Shown: positions 9,934-18,925, numbered from the stretch's first letter. The stretch is DNA of 64,000 nucleotides from Candidatus Thiothrix putei (GCA_029972225.1 CP124756.1:620001-684000); one strand, 5' to 3'. Numbers and translations are program-made. Notes: a model not told the origin generated them from the letters alone.

Positions 9934-11193
9934 ATGACCGTTAAGAATGCTTTTTACGCACAGTCCGGTGGTGTTACCGCCGTCATCAACGCTTCAGCCT
10001 GCGGCGTGATTGAAACCGCCCGCCAGCACAGTGACAAGATCGGCACGGTATACGCGGGGCAAAACGGCATTATCGGCGCATTGCTGGAAAACCTGATTGA
10101 TACCAGCAAGATTTCCGATGCAGATGTCGCAGCCTTGCGCCACACCCCATCCGGCGCATTCGGCTCTTGCCGCTACAAGATGAAAAGTCTGGAAAAGAAC
10201 AAGCGTGAATACGATCGTCTGATCGAAGTGTTCAAAGCGCATAACATCGGTTACTTCTTCTACAACGGCGGCGGTGACTCTGCGGATACCTGTTTGAAAG
10301 TTTCCCAATTGGCGGATGCTATGGGCTTCCCGATCCAAGCAATCCATGTCCCCAAAACAGTGGATAACGATTTACCTGTTACTGACAACTGCCCTGGTTT
10401 TGGTTCGGTTGCTAAGTACATCGCGGTGTCTACCCGTGAAGCGAGCTACGATGTGGCTTCCATGTGTGCCACTTCCACCAAGATTTTCGTGCTGGAAGTC
10501 ATGGGGCGTCACGCGGGCTGGATTGCAGCGGCAGGCGGTTTGGCAGCCGATGCTAACAACGATATTCCGGTTGTTATCCTGTTCCCTGAAGTTGAGTTCA
10601 ATCAGGAAAAATTCCTGGCGACCGTTGACGCGAAAGTGAAACAGTACGGCTATTGCAGCATCGTGGTCTCCGAAGGTTGCCATTATCCAGACGGCAAATT
10701 CTTGGCGGAGCAGGGCACTCGCGACTCGTTCGGTCATGCGCAATTGGGCGGTGCGGCTCCTGTCGTTGCGAATATGATCAAAGATGCGCTGGGGTATAAA
10801 TTCCACTGGGCGGTTGCGGATTACCTGCAACGTGCGGCGCGTCACTTGTCGTCCAAGTCTGACGTGGAACAAGCTTACGCACTGGGCAAGGCTGCGGTTG
10901 AACTGGCACTGGAAGGCAAAAACTCGGTCATGCCAGCGGTTATCCGTGACTCCAATAATCCGTACACTTGGCACATTGGTTCAGGCGAGTTGAAAGACAT
11001 TGCCAACGTCGAAAAAATGATGCCGCTGGAATACATCAGTGCAGATGGCTACGGCATTACCGACGCTTGCCGCGAATACCTGCAACCGTTGATCGAAGGC
11101 GAAGACTATCCGCCATACGAAAACGGGATGCCGAAATACGTGACGTTGAAGCATGTATTGCTGGATAAAAAGCTGCCAGCGTTCGAGCTGTAA
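9934..11193 (+). CDS. pfp: Pyrophosphate-dependent 6-phosphofructokinase
   Basis: A 419-residue PFK. Two residues mark PPi rather than ATP use: the Asp in GGGDS (about residues 112-116; ATP enzymes have GGDGS) and the Lys in PKTVDND (K141; ATP enzymes have PGTIDND). Further family segments are MGRHAGW and EGCHYPDG. The enzyme is reversible: in the gluconeogenic or Calvin direction it converts fructose-1,6-bisphosphate plus phosphate to fructose-6-phosphate plus PPi. It sits close to sat, which uses PPi to make ATP. AGAGGAG precedes the ATG and a strong terminator follows the stop. Confidence 0.95.
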   Translation: MTVKNAFYAQSGGVTAVINASACGVIETARQHSDKIGTVYAGQNGIIGALLENLIDTSKISDADVAALRHTPSGAFGSCRYKMKSLEKNKREYDRLIEVFKAHNIGYFFYNGGGDSADTCLKVSQLADAMGFPIQAIHVPKTVDNDLPVTDNCPGFGSVAKYIAVSTREASYDVASMCATSTKIFVLEVMGRHAGWIAAAGGLAADANNDIPVVILFPEVEFNQEKFLATVDAKVKQYGYCSIVVSEGCHYPDGKFLAEQGTRDSFGHAQLGGAAPVVANMIKDALGYKFHWAVADYLQRAARHLSSKSDVEQAYALGKAAVELALEGKNSVMPAVIRDSNNPYTWHIGSGELKDIANVEKMMPLEYISADGYGITDACREYLQPLIEGEDYPPYENGMPKYVTLKHVLLDKKLPAFEL

Positions 11194-11213
11194 ACCTTAA
11201 CTTCCCCACAAGT

Positions 11214-11248
11214 AACGCCCCTGTTTGCACAACAGGGGCGTTCTTTTT
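11214..11248 (+). terminator. Rho-independent terminator after PPi-PFK
   Basis: A perfect 10-bp stem (AACGCCCCTG at 11214-11223 with CAGGGGCGTT at 11233-11242), a 9-base loop and a T run to 11248. Confidence 0.9.
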
Positions 11249-11292
11249 ATACTGATCGTTTCATACAGTACATACCCCGGTAACTAAAGATC

Positions 11293-12210
11293 ATGGCTGA
11301 AAAACTCGACATTCCTGAGGAATTCCAAAGCTCCCTCATTCCTGAACTGCTGACGGATGACACCACTATCCAGTTTAACTGCCACCCTGGTGTTTCCTGT
11401 TTCAATATTTGCTGTAAGGCTGCGGATGTAACCCTCGCACCGTATGACATCCTGCGCCTGAAAAAACGCTTGGGCATGACTTCCAGCGAATTCCTCGACA
11501 AGCATACCGTGCCGTTTGAGACGGATGGTCACGGCACTCCCGGCATCAAATTGCGTACTGACGACAACAAAACCTGTTTGTTCGTGCGTGAAGAAGGTTG
11601 CAGCGTATATGAAGATCGCCCTGCCGCTTGCCGTTATTACGGGCTGGGGCTGTTATCACACCGTGCGGCAGATACTTACCAAGACGTGCAATATTATTTT
11701 CGTAATAAGGAAGAGCATTGCCAAGGTTGGAATACTGACAAGGTGATGACCGTCCGCGATTACCGTGCAGCACAGGGCGTGCCAGAATACGACGAAATCA
11801 ACCGCGAGTGGATGCAGTTGATGCTGAAGAAGAAATCAGCAGGCCCTGCGATTGGCAAGCCCGATCCGCTGAGTTTCCAGTTGTATTTCATGGCGAGCTT
11901 CGATATTGACCGCTTCCGTCGCTTTGTGGAAAGCCCCGCGTTTGCTAAGGCTTACATGATCAGTGATGAAGACCGTGCGTCTTTCCAAGATGACGTGATC
12001 TTGCAAAAGTTTGCCTTCCGCTTGCTGCGCCAAGTGTTGTTTGATGAGCAAACCATTCCGACGCACGAAAATGTTCTTGAAAAACGTTGGGAAGAGCGTA
12101 AGGATATTATTGAATTGCGCCACAAAGCTGCTGTTGAATTGCATTTGAAACGTGCCGAAGAAGAACGCCAAGCAGCTTTGAACAGTGGCTTAGAACCCGG
12201 TGCGGTTTAG
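11293..12210 (+). CDS. YkgJ-family cysteine-cluster protein
   Basis: A 305-residue cytoplasmic protein of the YkgJ/UPF0153 family, which carries conserved cysteines thought to bind zinc or an iron-sulfur cluster. Visible ligands are FNCHPGVSCFNICCKA near residue 35 and CLFVREEGCSVYEDRPAACRYYG near residues 95-117, the two blocks expected. The roughly 150-residue C-terminal extension is helical and rich in charged residues. The biochemical role of the family is unknown. It has its own leader after the PPi-PFK terminator and stands alone. The start at 11293 has no strong ribosome-binding site, so a small shift is possible. Confidence 0.85.
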   Translation: MAEKLDIPEEFQSSLIPELLTDDTTIQFNCHPGVSCFNICCKAADVTLAPYDILRLKKRLGMTSSEFLDKHTVPFETDGHGTPGIKLRTDDNKTCLFVREEGCSVYEDRPAACRYYGLGLLSHRAADTYQDVQYYFRNKEEHCQGWNTDKVMTVRDYRAAQGVPEYDEINREWMQLMLKKKSAGPAIGKPDPLSFQLYFMASFDIDRFRRFVESPAFAKAYMISDEDRASFQDDVILQKFAFRLLRQVLFDEQTIPTHENVLEKRWEERKDIIELRHKAAVELHLKRAEEERQAALNSGLEPGAV

Positions 12211-12389
12211 TGAGCACAAAGCTGCTCGTATAAATTTCTGGGTTATTTCGGTTTTATCCGACTGGCGGGCTATCTACCCGCCGGAAAACCTGTATACTTA
12301 GCACTTCATTTTACATCGTTTCTTTCGAGTCTGCGGGCATCCTGTCTACATCCTCTTGAACGGTTTACGAAAACCTTAAGGAGGTTCTC

Positions 12390-12716
12390 ATGGCTACTAA
12401 ACTTTACGTTGGCAATTTGCCTTATTCCGTCACTCAACAAGGTTTGCAAGAAAAGTTCTCTGCATACGGCGAAGTGACATCTGTTAGCGTTATCACTGAC
12501 CGTGATACCGGGCAAAACAAAGGCTTTGCATTCGTAGAAATGTCCAGCAGCAGCGAAGCTCAAAAAGCTATCGATGGCCTGAATGGTGCTGATATGGGCG
12601 GTCGCGGTATGAAAGTTAACGAAGCGAAACCACAAGCACCACGCGATAACAATCGCAGTGGTGGCGGTGGTTTTGGCGGTGGTCGTAGCGGTGGCGGCGG
12701 CGGCGGTCGCTGGTAA
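12390..12716 (+). CDS. Glycine-rich RNA-binding protein with one RRM domain
   Basis: A 108-residue protein with a single RNA-recognition motif (residues about 3-80). RNP2 is LYVGNL (residues 5-10) and RNP1 is KGFAFVEM (about residues 44-51). The tail is rich in Gly, Arg and Ser (RSGGGGFGGGRSGGGGGGRW), as in cyanobacterial and proteobacterial cold-induced Rbp proteins. It probably binds single-stranded RNA. TAAGGAGG lies seven bases before the ATG. A long untranslated leader (about 12299-12389) follows a TATACT hexamer at 12293, so thermal or structural control of the leader is plausible but not shown. A strong terminator follows. Confidence 0.93.
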   Translation: MATKLYVGNLPYSVTQQGLQEKFSAYGEVTSVSVITDRDTGQNKGFAFVEMSSSSEAQKAIDGLNGADMGGRGMKVNEAKPQAPRDNNRSGGGGFGGGRSGGGGGGRW

Positions 12717-12743
12717 TAAGCCCTCGGCTTAACCAAGCATTCC

Positions 12744-12770
12744 AAAAACCCGGCCTTGTGCCGGGTTTTT
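12744..12770 (+). terminator. Rho-independent terminator after the RRM gene
   Basis: An 11-bp stem (AAAAACCCGGC at 12744-12754 with GCCGGGTTTTT at 12760-12770) with a 5-base loop; the T tract lies inside the 3' arm. Confidence 0.93.
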
Positions 12771-12817
12771 GCTTTTGCGACAATGACAACCAAATTAAGA
12801 GTTTTAGGGTAAAAATA

Positions 12818-13309
12818 ATGACTGTTTCTGTCGCTATTATTTCCGATACGCACGGACATCTTGACCCGCGCATTATCGAAATCATCCGTGAGTGTGATTA
12901 CGCCATTCATGCAGGGGATATTTGCGGGGAAAATGTACTCGCAGCGATGCAACCCAAAAGTGCAATGGTGATTGCGGTAGCGGGCAACAATGAACCACGT
13001 TGCATGATTGATTTTCCGCTGCCATCCATTAGTGAATTGGAATTGCCGGGCGGTAAGATTTGCATTGAGCATGGGCATGAACACGGGCATCACACCCCTT
13101 GCCACGATTCTTTACGTGCGCAACACCCTGATGCTCGCGTGATTGTTTACGGACATACCCATAAGATGGTGCAAGATAAAAGCGCGTTGCCGTGGGTGGT
13201 GAATCCCGGTGCGGCAGGGCTGACCCGCAATCATGGCGGGCCATCCTGTTTGGTGTTGAGTGCGAATGACCAGACTTGGGATATTCGCGAAATCCGTTTT
13301 GCGGATTAA
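12818..13309 (+). CDS. YfcE/MJ0936-family metallophosphoesterase
   Basis: A 163-residue calcineurin-like phosphodiesterase. The metal ligands appear in order: SDTHGH (about residues 9-14), HAGD (near 30), GNNE (near 55), an HGHEHG segment (near 85) and GHTH (near 110). In place of the common GNCD motif it has GNNE. Substrate unknown; the family hydrolyses phosphodiesters such as cyclic nucleotides in vitro. The ATG at 12818 gives the expected beta strand VAIISDTHG directly after the start; an in-frame ATG at 12758 lies in the preceding terminator and is rejected. Its stop overlaps the convergent FKBP gene by four bases. Confidence 0.9.
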   Translation: MTVSVAIISDTHGHLDPRIIEIIRECDYAIHAGDICGENVLAAMQPKSAMVIAVAGNNEPRCMIDFPLPSISELELPGGKICIEHGHEHGHHTPCHDSLRAQHPDARVIVYGHTHKMVQDKSALPWVVNPGAAGLTRNHGGPSCLVLSANDQTWDIREIRFAD

Positions 13310-13782
13310 TTTACGCCGAGCAATTCAACGTCAAATACCAGCGTGGCGTTTGGTGGAATCACGCCGCCCGCGCCACGCGCACCGTAGCCCATTTCCGCAG
13401 GGATAATCAGGGTGCGTTGCCCGCCGATTTTCATGCCTTGTACGCCTTCATCCCAGCCTTTGATCACTTGCCCACCAGCCAGTGGGAATTGGAAAGGCTG
13501 TCCGCGATCACGGGAGCTGTCAAACTTCTTGCCGTGTTTGTCAGCAGCGGCTTCGTCATACAACCAGCCTGTGTAATGCACAGAAACCATCTTGCCAGCG
13601 GTAGCTTCTGCGCCGTCGCCTACTTTTACATCCGTTTTAACTAAATCGACCATTTTAATATCCGTTGCTTGTGGGGAAGAAGTGCCAGTGGTACTCGTTG
13701 TGGCGGTTTTATCCGAACACGCGCTCATAAAAACGCTGCCGGAGAGTGCCACTGCCAGTGCTAATAATGTGGTTGTTTTCAT
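13306..13782 (-). CDS. FKBP-type peptidyl-prolyl isomerase lipoprotein
   Basis: A 158-residue exported FKBP. The N-terminus MKTTTLLALAVALSGSVFMSAC is a lipoprotein signal peptide with lipobox MSAC, so the mature protein should be a lipid-anchored periplasmic isomerase. A Thr/Ser-rich linker precedes the FKBP domain (about residues 45-158): VSVHYTGWL, GQPFQFPLAGGQVIKGWDEG, PAEMGYGARG and IPPNATLVFDVEL are the binding-pocket segments. The ATG at 13782 is preferred to an in-frame upstream TTG because AAGGAA lies nine bases before it. It follows the hdrB gene but is separated by a terminator, so it is probably expressed on its own. Confidence 0.93.
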   Translation of the reverse strand: MKTTTLLALAVALSGSVFMSACSDKTATTSTTGTSSPQATDIKMVDLVKTDVKVGDGAEATAGKMVSVHYTGWLYDEAAADKHGKKFDSSRDRGQPFQFPLAGGQVIKGWDEGVQGMKIGGQRTLIIPAEMGYGARGAGGVIPPNATLVFDVELLGVN

Positions 13783-13803
13783 GTTTATCAATTCCTTGGC
13801 AAG

Positions 13804-13829
13804 AAAAAAGGGGCATTATGCCCCCTTTT
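13804..13829 (-). terminator. Terminator of the qmo-hdr operon
   Basis: Read on the minus strand, a G+C-rich stem (GGGGCA paired with TGCCCC) with a 3-base loop is followed by six T. It lies between hdrB and the FKBP gene. Flanking A and T runs make it symmetrical. Confidence 0.8.
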
Positions 13830-13861
13830 CCCTAAACGTGCGATAAACGGTTAGTTATCGT

Positions 13862-14761
13862 TTATTTGTCAGCAATTTCACGCAATTTTTTGGATTGGAT
13901 AATGTTGCCATTCAACGCTGCATCCAATGCGGAACGCCCAAATGCCACATCCATCAACTGGCTGTAGTACATGACCGGCATGTCGAAATTGGTCTTGTAA
14001 CGCGCATTGATGTCATCTTGGTAGATTTCAACGTTGGCTTGGCACAGTGGGCATGGGGTGACGATCATGTTCGCGCCGCTGTCGTAAGCGGATTCGATGA
14101 TGTCCTTGACCAATGCCTGACCTTTTTCCGGTTCAGAGAACATCAGCGCACCGCTACAGCAAGCAACTTTTTTGTCGTACTTGGTGAGGGCTTCCGCACC
14201 GAGGGTTTCGACCATCTTATCCAGATACATCGGGTTCTCGAACGATTCACCGGCAATTCCGAATGGGCGGTTGGTTTGGCAACCGACGTAACCGGCGATT
14301 TTCAGCCCTTCCAACGGCTTTTTAACCTTGGAACCCAACACGTCGTAGCCGATGTCTTCGATCAACACTTCCACCATGTGGCGGACTTTTTTGTTGCCCT
14401 TGTATTCCAGCTTCACCGATTGCAGCGCAATATTGGTTTCGGCTTTCAGGGTCGGGTTGTGGTTCAAGCGTTCCTGCACTTCGCGGGTGTTGAGCCAGCA
14501 AGCGGCGCAAGTGGCTACCACGTCCTGATCCGGGTGATGCTTTTCGGACAACGCCAAATTACGTGCGGAAAGCGTCATGCGCGGCAGTTCGCCACCGCCC
14601 GCATAACCGATGGAAGCACCGCAGCAGTTCCAATCCGGGATTGGATTCAGCTTGATGTCCAGCTCTTCGCACAGGGTTTCCACCGACTTTTCCAAGTTGG
14701 AAGACGATGCTCCCTTCTGGGAAGAACAGCCGGGGTAGTAAGAATATTCATGCTTTGCCAT
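13862..14761 (-). CDS. hdrB: HdrB-like subunit (CCG-domain protein) of the Qmo-associated complex
   Basis: A 299-residue protein with two complete cysteine-rich CCG domains, like heterodisulfide reductase subunit B. The first shows YYPGC, NCCGAS and CAACW; the second shows YVGCQTN, ACCSGAL and CPLCQ. In HdrB these cysteines hold non-cubane [4Fe-4S] clusters that act on disulfides or similar substrates. Here it is encoded last in qmoA-qmoB-hdrC-hdrB, an arrangement in which soluble HdrCB stands in for membrane-bound QmoC. GAGG five bases before the ATG at 14761 fixes the start over one 45 bases upstream. Confidence 0.93.
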   Translation of the reverse strand: MAKHEYSYYPGCSSQKGASSSNLEKSVETLCEELDIKLNPIPDWNCCGASIGYAGGGELPRMTLSARNLALSEKHHPDQDVVATCAACWLNTREVQERLNHNPTLKAETNIALQSVKLEYKGNKKVRHMVEVLIEDIGYDVLGSKVKKPLEGLKIAGYVGCQTNRPFGIAGESFENPMYLDKMVETLGAEALTKYDKKVACCSGALMFSEPEKGQALVKDIIESAYDSGANMIVTPCPLCQANVEIYQDDINARYKTNFDMPVMYYSQLMDVAFGRSALDAALNGNIIQSKKLREIADK

Positions 14762-14777
14762 TGTTACCTCATCCTCC

Positions 14778-15413
14778 TCATTTCGCGTCAGTGTTGGTGC
14801 CGACACGTGCTGCTTCCAGCTCTTCGGCTTTTTTCAGCATGGCGTGGAAGCCAGAAAGATCGCTAACGCCATGCCCACCGAGCATTTCCATCGGTGACAT
14901 ACGCTTGGCTTTCATCATGTTTAACCCTAGCTTTTGTTTGCCCATCGACACTTTCACGCCTTCGGCGAAACCGTCTTTGAAGTACAAGCCCAGACCCAGT
15001 TTCAGCTCGTTGACACGACCTTTCTTGATCAGGTTATCCCAGAACATTTGCCCGAACTTTTCCGTTGGTTGGTTCTTGGGTTTCATGCCCATGCGCTTAC
15101 CGTAGTGCGCCAAGCCGTGCATGATGTGCGTAATCGGCAGACCACGCGGGCAACGCGCCACGCAGTTGTAGCACGAGGTACACATCCACATCGAGGTGGA
15201 TGACAGCACTTCGTCACGCTTGTTGGCGCGGATCATCATGAATAATTCTTGCGGCGGGTGATCCCAGTGCGGCCCCAGCGGGCACGAACCGGAACACACG
15301 CCACATTGCATACACATTTTGACCCAGTTGCCTTCCTCGACGTTATCCGTCACTTCTTTGAGGAAGTTGCCTTTGTATTTTTCAACCATCGCTTGATTGA
15401 CAGCAGTAGTCAT
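14778..15413 (-). CDS. hdrC: HdrC-like iron-sulfur subunit of the Qmo-associated complex
   Basis: A 211-residue ferredoxin-type subunit with two [4Fe-4S] motifs: CMQCGVCSGSCP (about residues 34-45) and CTSCYNCVARCP (about 78-89). It has no membrane-spanning cytochrome b part, unlike QmoC, in which HdrC and HdrE-like halves are fused. It should relay electrons between QmoAB and HdrB. The ATG at 15413 has AAGGAGG ten bases upstream, and the gene starts 13 bases after the qmoB stop. The Lys/Met-rich C-terminal half (about residues 110-210) has no recognised motif. Confidence 0.93.
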   Translation of the reverse strand: MTTAVNQAMVEKYKGNFLKEVTDNVEEGNWVKMCMQCGVCSGSCPLGPHWDHPPQELFMMIRANKRDEVLSSTSMWMCTSCYNCVARCPRGLPITHIMHGLAHYGKRMGMKPKNQPTEKFGQMFWDNLIKKGRVNELKLGLGLYFKDGFAEGVKVSMGKQKLGLNMMKAKRMSPMEMLGGHGVSDLSGFHAMLKKAEELEAARVGTNTDAK

Positions 15414-15426
15414 TCCAGCATCCTCC

Positions 15427-17643
15427 TTAGAACTTGAACGGGCTGAGGCCGACACGGTTAATCACTTCAACCATCTCATCCAGCAGTTTGGGTGCGCGGT
15501 CGATGTCGGTAATGGCGACTTCATGCACCGCGACGCGATCGGATTCGAGGTTCATGGTCGACAGGGTGTCACCGATTTTCGCCATCCTAACATGCGCCAT
15601 TTCCGAGCCTTTGACAAAATGGCACTGATAATCTGCGCCTTTTTTGCAGCCCATCATCACCACGCCGTCATAGCCGCTACCCAATGCATCCTTAATCCAG
15701 ATGGTGTTGGTCGAGCCGAGGCAACGCACTGGAATCACGCGGATAAACGCGCTGGATTCGTTGCGTTTCATGGCTGCCATGTCGAGGGCAGGGTAGGCAT
15801 CGTTTTCGCACGCTAGTACCAGAATACGCGGCTTTTCCTGGAACTCATCCGGCACATCGACGGCTTTCAATTGCGCCCCGATGGTTTCGATGGAGTAGTT
15901 CTTGAAGGAAATAACCTGTACCGGGCAAGCACCCATGCACGTCCCGCAACGGCGGCAACGCGCTTCGTTGTATTGCGGGTAGCCTTTTTCATCTTCGTCA
16001 ATCGCACCGAACGGGCATTCCACGGTGCAGCGTTTGCACTGGGTGCAACCTTCCTTACGGAATGACGGGAAGCTCAAGTCGCCGGAACGGGGGTGTGCTG
16101 CGCGACCAATCGCGGAGTTTTCAATCGCCTGAATCGCTTTCATCACCGCGCCCATTGCGTCGGTTTGCGCTTGCGCGGCATCCATTGGGCGGCGTACCGG
16201 GCCTGCACTGTAGATACCCGTGCGGCGGGTTTCATACGGGAAGCAGATGAAATGCGAATCGGTGAAACCATTCACCAATTGCGGCATATCCGGGCCTTGG
16301 CGGTAGTTCAGGTTGAGGATGGATTCGACGGAGACTTTCACTTCGCCGCTTTCGTCCTTGTCCTTCATGGTGTCGATGTCAGTACCGGAGTTGGGTAACA
16401 TGCCCGTCGCCAATACCACCAGATCAGCACCCATCTGCGCGTCTTCGTCAAGGATCAAATCCTTGAAATTGACTTGCAAATCATTGCCTTTAACGTCAAC
16501 TGTGGAGACTTTGCCTTTACGGAAAGTCACAAATTTGTCTTGCGCACTGCGGTAGAAGTTTTCGCCGCCAGCACCCGGTGTACGGATGTCGTCAAACAAT
16601 ACGGTGGTTTCAATGTCAGGGTTACTGTCTTTGAAATACATCGCTTGCTTGATGCTGGTAGCGCAGCAATGACCGGAACAGTAGGACAAATGCCCTTCCT
16701 TGGTACTGCGTTGACCCGCGCATTGCACGAATACCACGTTTTCGACCACTTTGCCGTCAGCACGTTTGATTGGGCCATCGCCTGCGGCGCGAGCCAGTGC
16801 TTCCAGTTCCAGTTGAGTCACAACGTTCGGTGATTTGCCGTAGCTGAATTCTGGCAGGTTATTGGCATCGTAAGGGGTGAAGCCAGTGGCTTGCACAATT
16901 GCGCCGAATTCAGCGTGCGTGCCTGCGCCTACGGTAGAGGCAATATCCACCTCGAAACGCCCTGGCGCACCCGCAGTTTTCGCAATGCTGGAATTCAGGT
17001 AAACCGTGATTTTGTCATCGGCTTCCACCGCTGCGATCAGGGCTGCAACGCCGGTATCTTGCGGGTTTTGGAACGGGGAATGTTCCGGCTGGCGTTGCTT
17101 GAGTTGCCCCATCACGCCGCCCAAACGGTCGGACTTTTCGATAATGCTGGCGTAGTAACCGGCTTTGGAGGCTTCGAGTGCCGCCGTCATGCCGGTAATG
17201 CCGCCGCCGACCACCATAATGTGGTTGTTTTTGCCTTGCTCACCGCTGGCATCGGCTTGTTGCATCGCTTTGACTTCGGCGCAACCCATGCGGATGTAGT
17301 CGGCTGCCATTTCCTGCGTGGTTTCGTCGTGTTCGCTGCCTTCAGGACGAATCCAGATGACACCTTCACGCAAGTTGACGCGCGCGGTTGGCACTGCCCC
17401 GAAGTTGAAACTTTCGGTTTTGGCACGGCGCGAACACGCCATAATGACCGCTTTGGTTACTTTGTCGTCGCCTTCCGCTGCCATGTCGGCTTTGATCATG
17501 TCCACGCCTGCCTGACTGCACAGGAAGTCGTGGGTCTTGCAGAAGCCAATCCGACCTTCGCGCACGGCTACTGATTCGAGGGATTTAGTGTCAAGACGGT
17601 CGCCAATGCCGCAACCCGTACACAGATAACCACCAATTTTCAT
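15427..17643 (-). CDS. qmoB: Quinone-interacting membrane-bound oxidoreductase subunit B (HdrA/MvhD-like)
   Basis: A 738-residue flavin and iron-sulfur protein. An N-terminal segment with its own cysteines (C8, C11, C35, C42) precedes the HdrA-like FAD domain with VVGGGITGM (about residues 144-152). Two ferredoxin motifs follow, CTQCKRCTVECP (about 533-544) and CRRCGTCMGACP (about 563-574). The C-terminal 130 residues resemble MvhD (cysteines in RCLGS, MMGCKKGADYQC). It exchanges electrons with AprBA and QmoA. It starts one base after the qmoA stop, so translation is coupled. Long open frames on the opposite strand are shadows of this gene. Confidence 0.95.
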   Translation of the reverse strand: MKIGGYLCTGCGIGDRLDTKSLESVAVREGRIGFCKTHDFLCSQAGVDMIKADMAAEGDDKVTKAVIMACSRRAKTESFNFGAVPTARVNLREGVIWIRPEGSEHDETTQEMAADYIRMGCAEVKAMQQADASGEQGKNNHIMVVGGGITGMTAALEASKAGYYASIIEKSDRLGGVMGQLKQRQPEHSPFQNPQDTGVAALIAAVEADDKITVYLNSSIAKTAGAPGRFEVDIASTVGAGTHAEFGAIVQATGFTPYDANNLPEFSYGKSPNVVTQLELEALARAAGDGPIKRADGKVVENVVFVQCAGQRSTKEGHLSYCSGHCCATSIKQAMYFKDSNPDIETTVLFDDIRTPGAGGENFYRSAQDKFVTFRKGKVSTVDVKGNDLQVNFKDLILDEDAQMGADLVVLATGMLPNSGTDIDTMKDKDESGEVKVSVESILNLNYRQGPDMPQLVNGFTDSHFICFPYETRRTGIYSAGPVRRPMDAAQAQTDAMGAVMKAIQAIENSAIGRAAHPRSGDLSFPSFRKEGCTQCKRCTVECPFGAIDEDEKGYPQYNEARCRRCGTCMGACPVQVISFKNYSIETIGAQLKAVDVPDEFQEKPRILVLACENDAYPALDMAAMKRNESSAFIRVIPVRCLGSTNTIWIKDALGSGYDGVVMMGCKKGADYQCHFVKGSEMAHVRMAKIGDTLSTMNLESDRVAVHEVAITDIDRAPKLLDEMVEVINRVGLSPFKF

Positions 17644-17644
17644 C

Positions 17645-18925
17645 TTATGCTCCTGCTACCTGATTGACGACTTGCACCGCACGCAAGGCCGCAGCCGTGG
17701 CGTGTTGCACTGCGCGGTTTACGTCCAGCGCGTCGGAGGCAACCCCAGCCGCAAAAATGCCGCCGTTGCTGTCGTCATGTTCGATGAAGCCTTCATCGTT
17801 GACCAGAATCTTGATCGGGAAACCTTTGAAATCCACGCTGGGTTCCATGCCCGTTGCCAATACCACGAGATCGTGTTGGTTGGCGTAACGGTGGTAGCCT
17901 TCGGTGTTCACGCCGTGCAGGACAGGGTTGCCGGTCGCTTTGTCTTCCTCAATCTTGGCGACTTTGGACTTGATGAAGCTGACGTTCGGGTTGGCTTGCA
18001 CGTTTTGGTAGAAATCGTCAAAACGGTCAATCGCCCGCATGTCGATGTAGTAAATCGTGGATTTGCCGTCGTCACCAAACTTTTCCTGCACGTAGTTGGT
18101 TTGCTTGAGGGAAGCCATGCAACAAATGCGTGAACAATGCGCTAGATGGTTTTTATCCCGCGAACCCGCGCACTGAATGAAGGCGATGTTTTTCGCTTCT
18201 TTACCGTCGGAAGGGCGCAGCAATTTGCCGTTGGTGGGGCCATGCGGATCCATCAAGCGTTCAAATTCGACGTTGGTAATGACGTTGGCAAAACGGCCGT
18301 AGCCGTAAGGCTGAATCTTGTTCGCGTCGTAAGGCTTCCAACCTGTGGCAAACACCACCGCACCGGCTTTCAGGTCGAGGGTTTCGACTTGCTGATCCAG
18401 CTCGATTGCGCCGTATTTGCAGGCCGCTTTGGCAGCGTCGGCTTCGACGGTGCCAATGATGCGCTGGTCAATCACGTATTGCTGGGGGAATGCCATTGCG
18501 TTGGGCAGGTAAACGCTCTTGCGCTTGCCGAGGTTGTAGTTGAATTCATCGTCAAATTCAGTCGTGGCAGCCTTGGCGCAGTCGCCGCAAGCGGTGCAAT
18601 TGCTGTTGACGTAACGCGGGGTAATGGTCACGGAAACCGTGTAATCGCCCTTTTCTCCGCTGATGTTGGAAACTTCCGCCTGCGTAATCACCGTGAGATT
18701 TTTGTTCATCTTAATGCGGCGTTGATTGATTTCTTGACCGCAGGTCGGGTGACACATTTTAGGGAAGTATTTGTAAAGCTGGGAAACACGTCCCCCTAAG
18801 TAAGGGCGTTTTTCTAGCAAAATGACCTGCTTACCCGTTTCGGCTGCTTCGAGTGCAGTGGTCATGCCACTGATACCGCCGCCGACGACGATAATGGTCT
18901 GGTTGGTTGCAACGACATCCGTCAT
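17645..18925 (-). CDS. qmoA: Quinone-interacting membrane-bound oxidoreductase subunit A (HdrA-like)
   Basis: A 426-residue HdrA-like flavoprotein. The FAD-binding VVGGGISGMTTALEAAE is near residues 13-29. Cysteines are found in CHPTCGQE (near residue 58), CTACGDCAKA (near 105) and the CAGSRD...CSRICC region. No membrane segment is present. It is the first gene of the operon. The start at 18925 is supported by GGAGGAG 6 bases upstream; a possible ATG at 18970 lacks this. With QmoB it is expected to form the electron-transfer core linked to APS reductase. Confidence 0.95.
   Translation of the reverse strand: MTDVVATNQTIIVVGGGISGMTTALEAAETGKQVILLEKRPYLGGRVSQLYKYFPKMCHPTCGQEINQRRIKMNKNLTVITQAEVSNISGEKGDYTVSVTITPRYVNSNCTACGDCAKAATTEFDDEFNYNLGKRKSVYLPNAMAFPQQYVIDQRIIGTVEADAAKAACKYGAIELDQQVETLDLKAGAVVFATGWKPYDANKIQPYGYGRFANVITNVEFERLMDPHGPTNGKLLRPSDGKEAKNIAFIQCAGSRDKNHLAHCSRICCMASLKQTNYVQEKFGDDGKSTIYYIDMRAIDRFDDFYQNVQANPNVSFIKSKVAKIEEDKATGNPVLHGVNTEGYHRYANQHDLVVLATGMEPSVDFKGFPIKILVNDEGFIEHDDSNGGIFAAGVASDALDVNRAVQHATAAALRAVQVVNQVAGA

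Noticed and set aside
12560..13105. Minus-strand frame of 181 codons across the RRM gene end and the phosphodiesterase gene
   Set aside because: Its poly-Pro part is only the antisense of the glycine-rich tail, and it crosses a terminator.
15397..18799. Several long open frames on the plus strand opposite hdrC, qmoB and qmoA
   Set aside because: They are antisense to strongly conserved genes, lack ribosome-binding sites and encode His/Arg/Val-rich peptides without domains.
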